Shown here piece by piece: positions 45,729 to 54,253 of a stretch of 64,000 nt of DNA (its first letter is position 1; the number at the start of each line of letters is the position of its first letter). Source of the DNA: CADCTB01 sp964479465 (GTDB lineage: Bacteria; Actinomycetota; Acidimicrobiia; Acidimicrobiales; AC-14). The notes beneath the pieces were generated by a model. It ran no database searches. It saw only the letters and a program-made list of their open reading frames with translations, and had not been told where the DNA came from. The position numbers and the translations under genes were made by a program. The stretch lies in the NCBI GenBank assembly GCA_964479465.1, contig CAYZMG010000012.1, positions 9,613-73,612 of the forward strand, read 5' to 3'.

Positions 45729-45754
45729 GAGATTGTGAATCCATTCACAATCTC
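45729..45754. promoter_or_regulatory. Perfect palindrome over a start codon (operator)
   Basis: Arms gagattgtgaa and ttcacaatctc (11 bp each) flank tcca. The GTG start at 45735 is inside the left arm, and a TATGGT box lies at 45724-45729. It is the size of a TetR- or GntR-type operator, and would block initiation or translation when occupied. No regulator gene is next to it. Confidence 0.65.
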
Positions 45755-46436
45755 TGGAAACGATGAAGTGCGCGGCGGGCCGCCGAAGCTGGACCGCCAC
45801 CAGCTACGGATCGAGCAGCAGCGGACACTGGCTACGGCCCGGCGAAACTACGGCCTTGCGTCCCGGGCGCTGTTCGTACTGCTCGACATCGTCTACGGCC
45901 GCCCACGCACGCTGTCGAAGTTCAAGGTGCTCGAGGTAATCGCCCGGGTGCCGTACCAAGCGTGGGAGCAGGTGGCCTATGTGGCCGTCACTCATAGGTA
46001 CTCGCGACCCAACTTCGCTCGGCGCATCTTCGAGTATGTAGCCGAGAGCCGAGCTCAACAGGACAACGAGCAGTGGCACCTCCTCATCCTCGAGGACTTG
46101 GTCGAGAAATCGGACCAGCGCGAGACCTTCGTTCGGTACCGCCTCTTTCCTCAACTCATCGCCCTGGGGTACTACCACCTGTCGTGGCTCCTGTATGCGG
46201 CCAAGCCAGCTTGGAGTTATCGGCTGAATGCCGACTTCGAGGACCACGCCGAACACGAGTACGCCGAGTTCGTGCAAGAGAACGAAGCGTTCGAGGAAAC
46301 ACCGTACGAGAACCCGTTTGCAGCCGAGTACGGCACGTTCGCAAGCCAGGCCGACCTCCTTCGCCAGATCGGTCACGACGAGCGAACCCATAAGGAGGAG
46401 AGCCTGGCTCGAATGTCCGAACCTCGCTTCCGCTGA
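45735..46436 (+). CDS. Alternative-oxidase-like diiron protein
   Basis: 233 aa from GTG 45735. The four ligand segments of the AOX fold are in order: AWEQVAYVAVTH (Glu), NEQWHLLILEDL (Glu-x-x-His), EDHAEHEYAEF (Glu) and GHDERTHKEESL (Glu-x-x-His). LFPQLIALGYYHLSWLLY lies between. Known AOX proteins oxidise quinol and reduce oxygen to water at the membrane surface without pumping protons. No separate RBS is seen, so the transcript may be leaderless. An AAA+ ATPase follows, then a type II NADH dehydrogenase, a possible partner. Confidence 0.7.
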   Translation: MNPFTISGNDEVRGGPPKLDRHQLRIEQQRTLATARRNYGLASRALFVLLDIVYGRPRTLSKFKVLEVIARVPYQAWEQVAYVAVTHRYSRPNFARRIFEYVAESRAQQDNEQWHLLILEDLVEKSDQRETFVRYRLFPQLIALGYYHLSWLLYAAKPAWSYRLNADFEDHAEHEYAEFVQENEAFEETPYENPFAAEYGTFASQADLLRQIGHDERTHKEESLARMSEPRFR

Positions 46437-46490
46437 TCGGGCTCCGCCCGTCAGCAGCGCGTCATCAGCAAAGAAGAGAGAGGAGATGGC

Positions 46491-48521
46491 ATGCAGACGC
46501 CAGTGAGCGACGCTGGCTCCGCCGGGCTGCGTAGTCCGAACGCAGCGGCCGCGATGCGGCAGGAGACCCTGGTGGCGCTGCGCGCCCTGAAGCGGCGGAC
46601 GTCGGACCTAGCTGCCACCCACCTGGAAGCCCTCGACCACTTCTACCTCTCGCAGGACCTGGGCTCGCTGACGCGGCTCGCCGAAGGTCGTGTCACTGTG
46701 GGGGGCTTCGCGAACGTGATGCCTCTGGTCGGCCAGCCCCGGGACGGGACGGCCAGGGCCAGCCTGGCCAGCACCGCGGCCTGCGTGCGCTCGCTGCTGG
46801 TTTCCGCCGCGGTGAAGCCCGGTCACGCCGATTTCACCGGCCTGCTCGGGATCGTGCTTGACCGGTACAAGAGCGGACAACTCAGCACGATCGGGCTCGA
46901 CCACATGAACCCCTTCACTATCGGCCAGATCCTCCCCCTGCTGCGTGAGGTCGTGGGTCCGCAGCCGGAACCCGCCGTTGACACCATGGTTGGCGACGCC
47001 GCGGGGCGCTTGGAGCACGAGCTCGATAATCAGGGCGTGGCCATGCCGGCCAAGACGGATCCCGATGCGGATGAGCAGCGCTTCCTCCCCCACGGCTACC
47101 TGACCTACGGGGCCATGCACGCTCTCGCCGCCTGGGGCCGGCACGAAGGCGAGTTCGCAGCACGCAGCATGCAGTGGTCGGAGATGGAGCTCTACCGCCA
47201 GATCGCCCTTTTCCACAGCGGCCACGACGAGCGCAGCGACGCCTATCAGCTGGGCTACAACCTCCTTATCCAGTACCGGTTCAACCGGTACCGCCTGGGC
47301 GACAGCCTCGTTGAGTCGGGGCTCCGGACCCTGTTCGAGGCCCAGCTCGACCGGGGCGTGTGGGAGNNNNNNNNNNGACCCCATTTTCCGGTATGGCAAC
47401 CACGGCGAGGCGCACTGCTTCTCATTCGAGCTCCTCTCTTGCGTCCTACGCGACTTCAAGAGCCAGTGGTCGCTGCTTGTGCCCTGGGAAGAGCACCTGA
47501 CCCGCGCCGTAGACTGGGCGGCCCGCAATGCTCTCCGCCGCTACGGCCCTCCGATGTGGCGCTCTGCGCATCTGGTCGAGGACACCACCCCCCAGTCGTG
47601 GGCCACGGCCGAGGTGTACTCCTTCCTCCAGCTGTACACGTCGTACCTGTCGTGGCGGATCGAGTCGATCGTCCGCGAAGGCTTCCGCAGTGAGCCGGGC
47701 CAGGCGCCCAACCCCCGGGCCTTCGACGGGCTCTACCAGCCCGAGGTCCCCCGCTCCCAGGACGGCCCGGTGGTTCTGGGCGATCTCCTCCGAGAGCGGC
47801 TGCTCGATCCACTGCGCGTGCCCGGCGACCAACCCGCCTACTCGCTGGTCCGCAGCGCCAACGCCCGGGGCAGGGCCCGCTCGGCGATCCTGTTCGGCCC
47901 GCCCGGCACAGGCAAGACCACCTACGTCCGCAAAGCCGCGGAGTACCTCGGATGGCCCCTCGTCATGCTGGACCCGAGCGACTTCGCCCAGGAGGGCCTT
48001 CCCTCATCGCCACGGTGGCAACCCGGGTGTTCTCGGAGCTGCTGGAGCTCGAGGACACGGTGATCCTCTTCGACGAGATGGAGCCCCTGATGCACAGCCG
48101 GGCCGATTCGGCTGGCAGCTTCGAGCAGAAGTTCCTCACCACCAGCCTCCTGCCCAAGCTCCAGGCGCTGGCGGACCGGGCCGCGTGCGTCTTCTTCGTC
48201 GCCACGAACCATCTGGAAACCGTCGACGCCGCCGTTCAACGCCCGGGACGGTTCGACTTCCGGTTGGCGATCATGCCGCCGTCCTATGAGGAGAAGCTGC
48301 GCATGGCCCGCGATTGCCTGGGGCCCGAGCTGTACGCGGCGGCCGAGGCGGACCTGCGTCGCCAACCGTACCGGACCAATATTCGCCTCGCGTCGCGCAA
48401 CGAGATGCTGGCGTTGTGCGACGACATCAAGCATCAACCCGAGCGCATGGAGGACATGCTGAGCCAGTTCAGAGCCGAGCTAGCGGACGACGAGCGGTTC
48501 CGCCAAATCGGGAACTCGTGA
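46491..48521 (+). CDS. AAA+ ATPase, split by gap and a frameshift
   Basis: Start ATG 46491 after AGAGGAGA. About 290 residues of unfamiliar, mostly helical sequence (FYLSQDLGSLTRLAEGRVTV, QYRFNRYRLGDSLVESGLR) are read before ten Ns. After the gap the frame continues as DPIFRYGNHGEAHCFSFELL, and the ATPase has Walker A GPPGTGKTT. Near 47995 one base is missing; the next frame gives Walker B TVILFDEMEPL, the sensor FFVATNHLE and an Arg finger region RPGRFDF. In total about 675 residues. Both breaks look like sequencing faults. Role unknown; it sits between the diiron protein and NADH dehydrogenase. Confidence 0.75.
47367..47376. other. Assembly gap (10 N)
   Basis: Ten Ns inside the AAA+ gene. 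The frames on the two sides differ, so the true gap is not 10 bases; only a few codons seem to be lost. Confidence 0.99.
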
Positions 48522-48675
48522 AACATGGGTGCCAAGGGAGGTCACAAGTCGGTCCGGCGGTGCGACACGACAGGGGTTCTCGATGGGTCGGCCACCAGAA
48601 TGGCCGGAGCGGTTGGCTTCATCCGGGAGCTTCTGGACACACCTTGGCCCGCCACGAGCCTCCGGGGAACCGTTG

Positions 48676-48721
48676 ATCTTCACCTCCGGGGGGCCGGACC
48701 TATCTTCACCTCCGGTGGGCC
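48676..48721 (+). repeat. Short direct repeat
   Basis: atcttcacctccggNgggcc occurs at 48676-48695 and 48702-48721, one mismatch. No gene is seen in 48522-48868. It may be a protein-binding site or a trace of a lost insertion sequence. Confidence 0.5.
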
Positions 48722-48868
48722 GCAACAACACCGGGCGTCAAGCCGCTGGCCGGACATCCATTCGCCCTCCACGCGCAGCCACGCGCACCCCAGCCTTCGA
48801 CGATGTAACGGTGTGTGGGCCGCGTCGAGGCCGGCTGCCACCTCCTGCAGTGATCTACGCTGAGTGAG

Positions 48869-50128
48869 ATGGCAACAGGAGACGCGAAGGACGGAGCACG
48901 GCCGAGAGTCGTCATAATCGGTGCCGGTTTTGCCGGGCTGGCGGCGGTTCGGGAGCTGGCCGGGTCGGGGGCAGACGTGACCCTCGTCGACCGCAACGTC
49001 TACAGCACCTTCCAACCACTGCTCTACCAAGTGGCCACCGGTGGGCTGAACCCCGGTGATGTCGCCTACTCCGTCCGGGGATTTCTGCGCAATAGGGATG
49101 CCCATTTTCGCCACGGAACCGTTTCCACCGTCGATCACGCGGCGCGCAAGATCCTGTTCGAAGCCGGCGGTGCGCTTGAGTACGATTACCTGCTCATCTC
49201 CATCGGTGTGAACGTCAATCACTTCGGCATACCCGGTGCCCACGAGCACAGCCGTGGCCTGTACACCCGAGCGGATGCCATCGCGTTGCGCGACGAGCTC
49301 ATGGGCGCGCTGGAGCGTTACGCGACCGGGCGCGGTCCCGACCAGCTCGCCGTCGTCATCGTTGGCGGCGGCGCCACGGGCGTGGAGATGGCGGGCACGT
49401 TGGCCGAGCTGCGCACCGCCGGCCTGGCTAACGCGTACCCCGAGATCAACCCGGCTCGGGTGCGGGTGATCCTGGTCGAAATGGCAGGTGATTTACTCGG
49501 CCCGTTCCACCCCAAGCTGCGGGCATACGCTCTGAAGGAGCTGCGTCGCCGCCACGTCGACGTCCGGCTGAACACCGCGATAGCCGAGGTCCAAGCCGAC
49601 GAGGTCGTGCTCTCCGACGGAGAGAGGCTCCCGTCGAACATGACCGTTTGGGCGGCAGGTGTGTCAGCTCCCTCCTACCTCGCCGACTGGGGCCTGCCGC
49701 AGCGGGAGGGAGGCCGGCTCGCCGTCGGCCCCGACCTTCGCGTCGATGGCCACGACCGTATATTCGCAGCGGGCGACATCGCCCGCATCGACGGCCAGGT
49801 CCTGCCCCAGGTCGCTCAGCCTGCACTACAGGCCGGCGCCCACTTCGCGGGCCAGATCAAGCGCATCATGGCCGGGCGTCCACTGGAGGCGTTCCGCTAC
49901 CACGACAAGGGCTCCATGGCGACGATCGGGCGCGGTGCGGCGGTGGTGGAGATGTCTGACGGGCGGTTTCGCGTCACCGGCGTCCCCGCGTGGCTGGCCT
50001 GGCTCGCGCTCCACATCGTCACGTTGCTCGGTGGCCGCAATCGAATCTCCGCGCTTCTGAACCTGAGTTGGCGTTATCTCGCATGGCCCAGTGGTAGCGG
50101 CGTAATCGTCGGGGACGTGAAGGAATAG
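48869..50128 (+). CDS. ndh: Type II NADH dehydrogenase
   Basis: 419 aa. It passes electrons from NADH to quinone without pumping protons. FAD site VVIIGAGFAGLAAV at residues 14-27; NADH site AVVIVGGGATGVEMAGTLAE near 158; FAAGDIA near 295 binds FAD; AQPALQAG and a C-terminal hydrophobic, amphipathic part (AWLAWLALHIVTLLGG) attach it to the membrane. With the AOX-like protein upstream it could form a short non-pumping route from NADH to oxygen. Confidence 0.93.
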   Translation: MATGDAKDGARPRVVIIGAGFAGLAAVRELAGSGADVTLVDRNVYSTFQPLLYQVATGGLNPGDVAYSVRGFLRNRDAHFRHGTVSTVDHAARKILFEAGGALEYDYLLISIGVNVNHFGIPGAHEHSRGLYTRADAIALRDELMGALERYATGRGPDQLAVVIVGGGATGVEMAGTLAELRTAGLANAYPEINPARVRVILVEMAGDLLGPFHPKLRAYALKELRRRHVDVRLNTAIAEVQADEVVLSDGERLPSNMTVWAAGVSAPSYLADWGLPQREGGRLAVGPDLRVDGHDRIFAAGDIARIDGQVLPQVAQPALQAGAHFAGQIKRIMAGRPLEAFRYHDKGSMATIGRGAAVVEMSDGRFRVTGVPAWLAWLALHIVTLLGGRNRISALLNLSWRYLAWPSGSGVIVGDVKE

Positions 50129-50385
50129 CGTCCGCCTGGCAACAGGAGGCTTGCTTGCGAGCGGCGTCGACGGCGGACCCCGGTGGCTTCGACGGGGGAA
50201 GGAACAGCTCGGGATGGCTGGCGGCAGGCGGCCCGGCGATGCCAGCCCCTCCGCACCAGCGCGAAGTTGCCGGTGTCCCCGCCGGTGGCGGCTAGGAGCC
50301 AGGTTGGGCGACGCCAGCGGCGGAGCGCGGCGACCGACACGGCGGTGGCGGCTGCGATGGCCAGTGCCCACGTTCCGGTGCTCAT
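50074..50385 (-). CDS. Small membrane-anchored protein
   Basis: 103 aa. One helix (WALAIAAATAVSVAALRRW) then a basic, Arg-rich tail that partly overlaps the ndh 3' end on the other strand, where composition becomes poor. Its ATG overlaps the baeRF3 stop by 4 bp, so it belongs to that operon. The real protein may end earlier. Confidence 0.4.
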   Translation of the reverse strand: MSTGTWALAIAAATAVSVAALRRWRRPTWLLAATGGDTGNFALVRRGWHRRAACRQPSRAVPSPVEATGVRRRRRSQASLLLPGGRYSFTSPTITPLPLGHAR

Positions 50386-51446
50386 CGGCGCCTCCTGCGC
50401 TGCCAGGGCACGAACGCGATCCGCTGGTGGTGGGCGATCAGGCCGTCGGGGAGCAGCTCGACGCGGCCGCCGCTGCTGAGCACTCGTTCGATGATCTCGT
50501 CGACGGCGTCGTCGAGCACGCCGGGGGCGGCGCTGTCGGCTGCGGGTTCGAGGCGCCCGCCGGTGGTGATGCTGGCGGCCCGCTCGAAGGCGTGCTCGAC
50601 GAGCAGGAGGCCGGGCTGGCGGCGGGCGGCGCGCCACACCGGTTCGATGCCGCTGGCCGCCGTGCCGTTGCTCACGGCACGGTCGAGGTGTTCGAGCGCG
50701 TCGAGTCGGCGCTCGGCGAGCATCTGGGCGACCGACGGCGCGACGGTGGCGGCCAGCGCGTCGAGGTGGGCGTCGGGGGCTCGGCGGACGATGCCCTCGA
50801 TCCGGTGCGCGTGGCGGGTCCGGTCCAGGAATCGAGACAGCGTCGGTTCCGGGCCGACCACCAGCACGGGTTCGTGGTTGCTGGACAGCGCCGGGCCGAC
50901 GGCCATGTCGATGGCGCGGAGGCGTCGGGTGCGGCGGGCGTCGTTCATCGCGTCACGGTCCCGCCCGCGGCCGGCGCGTCCGCTGGAGTGTGGGGTGGTG
51001 TCGTTGAGCTCTAGGGGCGACGGGTGGAGGCGGCCGCCGTGGCCGTGGAGCAGCTGCGGGTCGGCGAGGTTGAGGGCGAGCACCCAGTAGCGGGGTTGGC
51101 GCAGGTCGGTGGCGAGGAGGTCGCGGGTGGCGAAGGTGTCGTCGATGACCACGCGTTCGCGGACGTCGACGCCGAGGCCGACGACCGAGCAGCGGTCGGT
51201 GTTGACGTACACGGCCAGGCTTCGGGCGCCGGGCGGTGCGGCGGCCGAGTCGACGGTGTCGGCCAGGCGGTCGAGCAGCGTTGCGTCGACGCCGGCGCCG
51301 AACTCGGCGCGAAGCCGGCCGATGGCGTCGCGGCGGAGCCGGGCGAGCCTGGCCGGCCACGGGGTGGCGCCGGCCAGGGGGACGAGCAGGGAGATCGACG
51401 GGTAGCGGCGATGGTGGGCGGCGGTGGCCGGATCAACCTTCAGCAT
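50382..51446 (-). CDS. baeRF3-domain protein
   Basis: 354 aa from ATG 51446, giving the domain's usual N-terminus; upstream ATGs only add Ser/Pro sequence. HHRRYPSISLLVPLAG, RSLAVYVNTDRCSVVGLGV, RYWVLALNLADPQLLHGHGG and LLVEHAFERAASITTGG follow the plan of bacterial proteins related to the archaeal/eukaryotic release factor eRF1. They are thought to act on ribosomes or in translation stress. Operon partners are small membrane proteins and a zinc-ribbon gene. Confidence 0.75.
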   Translation of the reverse strand: MLKVDPATAAHHRRYPSISLLVPLAGATPWPARLARLRRDAIGRLRAEFGAGVDATLLDRLADTVDSAAAPPGARSLAVYVNTDRCSVVGLGVDVRERVVIDDTFATRDLLATDLRQPRYWVLALNLADPQLLHGHGGRLHPSPLELNDTTPHSSGRAGRGRDRDAMNDARRTRRLRAIDMAVGPALSSNHEPVLVVGPEPTLSRFLDRTRHAHRIEGIVRRAPDAHLDALAATVAPSVAQMLAERRLDALEHLDRAVSNGTAASGIEPVWRAARRQPGLLLVEHAFERAASITTGGRLEPAADSAAPGVLDDAVDEIIERVLSSGGRVELLPDGLIAHHQRIAFVPWQRRRRR

Positions 51447-51552
51447 GGTGCTCCTTGAGAACGGCGCAGAGCGCGGTAGCGCAGCAGCGGGTGAGGTGGT
51501 CTTCGACAACGTGCACCAAGGCGAGGGAAGCGAGGGTGGCGCCGAGGCCCAT
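51433..51552 (-). CDS. 39-aa coupled small protein
   Basis: GLGATLASLALVHVVEDHL then a Cys pair (RCCATALC). It overlaps the neighbour upstream by 1 bp and the baeRF3 start by 14 bp. The coupled position supports a real gene. Confidence 0.4.
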   Translation of the reverse strand: MGLGATLASLALVHVVEDHLTRCCATALCAVLKEHHAEG

Positions 51553-51989
51553 CACGCCGCCGTGGTGTGAGCGGCCGGCAGGGTGGTGGGGTGGAGCACG
51601 AGGGTCGACACGCCGCGCCGGTCGGCGGCGATCCGGATGAGCCGGGCCAGGGTGCGGGGGGTCTGGGCGGAGCGGGTGGTCACGATGGCCGCTGGCGCAT
51701 GCTGCGTGGCCCAGTCGGCAATCGACTCCGGGGTATCGGGGACCACGACGAGTTCGACAGCGTGCGGCGCGAACCGTTGTCGGGCTTCGGCGAGGGTGAC
51801 GCCCATTGCATGTTGCACCGTGTCCCACGCCGCGGTTCCTGCCCGCTCGAAGGCGACCGGTGCGGCGGCGACGACGCGGCCGACGGGTACGCCGAACCGG
51901 TCGAGGGTGGCCGCCCCCATCGGGCCGACAGCCGCGGCGGGCACGACCACCGTCAGGCCGCCCCGGACCGGGGTGGGCGGGCCGATCAT
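51552..51989 (-). CDS. Alpha/beta protein, USP-like
   Basis: 145 aa with alternating strands and helices (LTVVVPAAAVGPM, GRVVAAAPVAFERAG, VELVVVPDTPESIADWATQ, PAAIVTTRSAQTPRTLARLI, STLVLHP), a universal-stress-protein-like order. No G-x2-G-x9-G(S/T) ATP motif is visible. The sequence just upstream in this frame (PETPPVMIGPP) joins poorly to the membrane piece before it, so the two may be one gene with a shift near 52010. Confidence 0.5.
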   Translation of the reverse strand: MIGPPTPVRGGLTVVVPAAAVGPMGAATLDRFGVPVGRVVAAAPVAFERAGTAAWDTVQHAMGVTLAEARQRFAPHAVELVVVPDTPESIADWATQHAPAAIVTTRSAQTPRTLARLIRIAADRRGVSTLVLHPTTLPAAHTTAA

Positions 51990-52128
51990 GACGGGCGGGG
52001 TCTCCGGGTGCGACGACCCGGGCCTGGTCGACGAGCAGCAGCACCGCCAGCGGGCCGGCGAGCGCGCAAACGATCATCCACCGCCAGCCGTCGTGGCCGC
52101 GCCGGTACAGGATGTTGGCGAAGGTCAT
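51990..52128 (-). CDS. Membrane N-terminus, probably part of next gene
   Basis: From ATG 52128: FANILYRRGHDGWRWMIVCA, AGPLAVLLLVDQARVVAPG, one membrane helix. In its own frame the sequence then becomes Pro/Arg-rich and antisense-like. A one-base shift near 52010 would join it to the USP-like frame as a single anchored protein. Confidence 0.4.
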
Positions 52129-52178
52129 GCCCGCGGTCTCCTTTCAATGGTGGGGCGTGGGCGGCTAGCCGGGTCGAC

Positions 52179-52461
52179 TCAGCCGCCGAACTCGAAGAGG
52201 TCGCCAAGGAACGACTTGCGCTTGCGTTTGGATGGGCTGCTTCCGTCAGACTGAGAGCGGTCGTCGTCATCGTCATCATCGTGGTGGTCACGCCGTCGGA
52301 CCCGACCGGGTCCGGCGGTGTCGAGGCCAGCAGCTCGGTCGATCAGGCTTGTCGAGCTCGCCCCGGTCCAGCCACACCCCCCGGCATACCGGACAGTGGT
52401 CGATCTCAATGCCGATGCGTTCGGCGAGCACGAGGGCGGTGCCGTCCGTTGGGCAGTTCAT
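52179..52461 (-). pseudogene. zf-TFIIB zinc-ribbon protein, one-base frameshift
   Basis: From ATG 52461: MNCPTDGTALVLAERIGIEI, DHCPVCRGVWLDRGELDK, then an extra C near 52365; the next frame continues LIDRAAGLDTAG, a run of Asp, and KRKRKSFLGDLFEFGG. This is a normal TFIIB-type zinc ribbon with a basic tail. The break is likely a sequencing fault since both halves are well kept. Confidence 0.75.
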
Positions 52462-52586
52462 CGCTGCCGCCTTGTGCTCACGACCAGGGGCGCCAGCGAG
52501 AGTCGGGCGACCCGGGCCAGTCGGGCGGATTCGGCGGCGAGGAGCCCGGCAGCGCAGGCGACGAATGCCGCGGTTGCTATGAGCAT
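52458..52586 (-). CDS. 42-aa membrane protein
   Basis: LIATAAFVACAAGLLAAESA is one hydrophobic helix followed by a basic tail. It overlaps the zinc-ribbon start by 4 bp (ATGA) and is the first gene of the operon down to 50074. It is preceded by GAGGAAGG. Confidence 0.5.
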   Translation of the reverse strand: MLIATAAFVACAAGLLAAESARLARVARLSLAPLVVSTRRQR

Positions 52587-52806
52587 CTCGCCTTCCTCGG
52601 AGTTGTGGGCAGGTGAGGGTGCATGTATCCCATCATCTACTGCCGGCTCGTGGCAGACAAGGGCGCGACGAGACGGTGTTGACGCCCCTATTGTTGCCGG
52701 AACTGAGAGGGATTGGTAACCCAAGTTTGCGACGGCCTCGTCGGGCGCCCACCGGGACCTTCGAGCGACCACCGGCGCCCAACGGCGATTGGGCCGGTGA
52801 GGGCGC

Positions 52807-54015
52807 TCAGGTGTCGCTGATCATCCGTCTCGCTCGTACGGCCAACTCGAGGACGAAGCGCCCTTCGGGGTCGTCGGCGGCGTGACCGGTGAGCTGGGCG
52901 ATGCGTTCGAGCCGGTAGACGACGGCGCGGGGGCTGAGATGGAGGCGGCGTGCGGTCCCCGACGCGTTGCCAGACTCGGCGAAGTACGCGTCGAGCGTCG
53001 CTATCAACGGTTCGGGGCCGCCACGGGCGCCATCGAGCGGGCCGAGCACGGCCCGGACCATCTCGGCGACCGTGATCGGGTCGAGGGCGAGCACCCGGTA
53101 GGGCAGCAGCGACTCGAACCGGACGATCGGGTCGGCCAGGCCCAGGCGGCGGGCCAGCTCCAGCGCTTCGCAGGCCTCGTTGTAGGAGCGCACCAGGCCG
53201 CCCGGACCGGCATAGGGGCGGCCCACGCCGACCTGCCAAGGCCCCTCGCCGCTCTCGTGCAGGGCGCGAGCCACGTCGACGGCCGGGTCGGTTGCGGTGG
53301 CCGGGAGCACGCAGACGAGGCCGCCGTCCTTGGTGGCCACCACCACGTCGCGCCCACCGAAGCTCACCAGCACGTGGGTCTCGACTCGGGCGTGAACCGG
53401 GCCCGCGTCGACAAGGACTCGCTGGGTGCCGGTGCGAGCCACGGTCACCAGGTGCGTGCCGGCCAGATTGAAGCCAAAGCGGGCGGCCCACTCCCCCACC
53501 AGGTCCGGGTCGCCGCCGCCGCTTAGCAGGTCGTCGACGAACTCACGCCGCATCGTCTCCTCGCGACGCACGCTCTGGCGCTGCGCCCTCTCATGCCCCT
53601 CAGCCAGGGCTTCGGCGGCGTCATCGGCCGTACGGAACAACCCGCCGGCGACCGCCGCCACCAGCGACGCGTCGGCGCTGCCGGCTCGCCCGGTGATGTC
53701 GTCCCACAGCCGCCACAGCGCGCTCAAGTACAGGTCGAGCAACGCGGAGAGAGCGATCCCCTGGTCGGCCGCGGACTCACCAATCTGGCGGCAGGCGTCC
53801 AGATCGGCCCGACCCAACCGGCGTCTGAGAACAGCGGCCTCGAGCACTGCCTTCAGGTAACCGCCAAGCAAGGCACGGTCGACGCCCGCCTCGCGAGCAG
53901 CCTTGGCCGCGATCCGGCCGATCGCACCGTCGCGCGATGGCGCCACCAACGATTCGATCTTGGAGCGGGCAGGTCGGGCGGCGCCCAACCTCCCCTCCGC
54001 ACCCTGGGCGGTCAT
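52807..54015 (-). CDS. PucR/CdaR-family transcription regulator
   Basis: 402 aa. The C-terminal HTH_30 is clear: TLDAYFAESGNASGTARRLH and SPRAVVYRLERIAQLTG near 335-380. A GGDEF-like middle domain (SYNEACEALELARRLG) precedes it, and the N-terminal 170 residues are helical (RsbT/RsbR-like). These regulators often respond to small metabolites. Divergent from sbtA with 238 bp between, so sbtAB is a candidate target. Confidence 0.85.
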   Translation of the reverse strand: MTAQGAEGRLGAARPARSKIESLVAPSRDGAIGRIAAKAAREAGVDRALLGGYLKAVLEAAVLRRRLGRADLDACRQIGESAADQGIALSALLDLYLSALWRLWDDITGRAGSADASLVAAVAGGLFRTADDAAEALAEGHERAQRQSVRREETMRREFVDDLLSGGGDPDLVGEWAARFGFNLAGTHLVTVARTGTQRVLVDAGPVHARVETHVLVSFGGRDVVVATKDGGLVCVLPATATDPAVDVARALHESGEGPWQVGVGRPYAGPGGLVRSYNEACEALELARRLGLADPIVRFESLLPYRVLALDPITVAEMVRAVLGPLDGARGGPEPLIATLDAYFAESGNASGTARRLHLSPRAVVYRLERIAQLTGHAADDPEGRFVLELAVRARRMISDT

Positions 54016-54253
54016 CTCGAACCCGAGTCTAGGTCGAAGAACTATCCCGGCATCCGATGTTCGGAAACATAGAGGGCCACTTTTGGTCCGGGAGCGCGCA
54101 TTGTCTTCGAGGTTCTCGCCAGCGCAGTATTGGCTTCATGCAACCAACCCACCGACCTGGCGCCCGAATGGAGAGACTCTGAACCGGCTCCACCCTCCCC
54201 GCCGCCCAGTGACAGTTCGACCGCAGTCGAGCGGGACGGCCTGGAGTTAGCCT
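54016..54253. promoter_or_regulatory. Divergent promoter region PucR/sbtA
   Basis: Contains a small inverted repeat atgtt-cgga-aacat at 54057-54070, a possible regulator site. No clear -35/-10 pair is visible. Confidence 0.35.
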
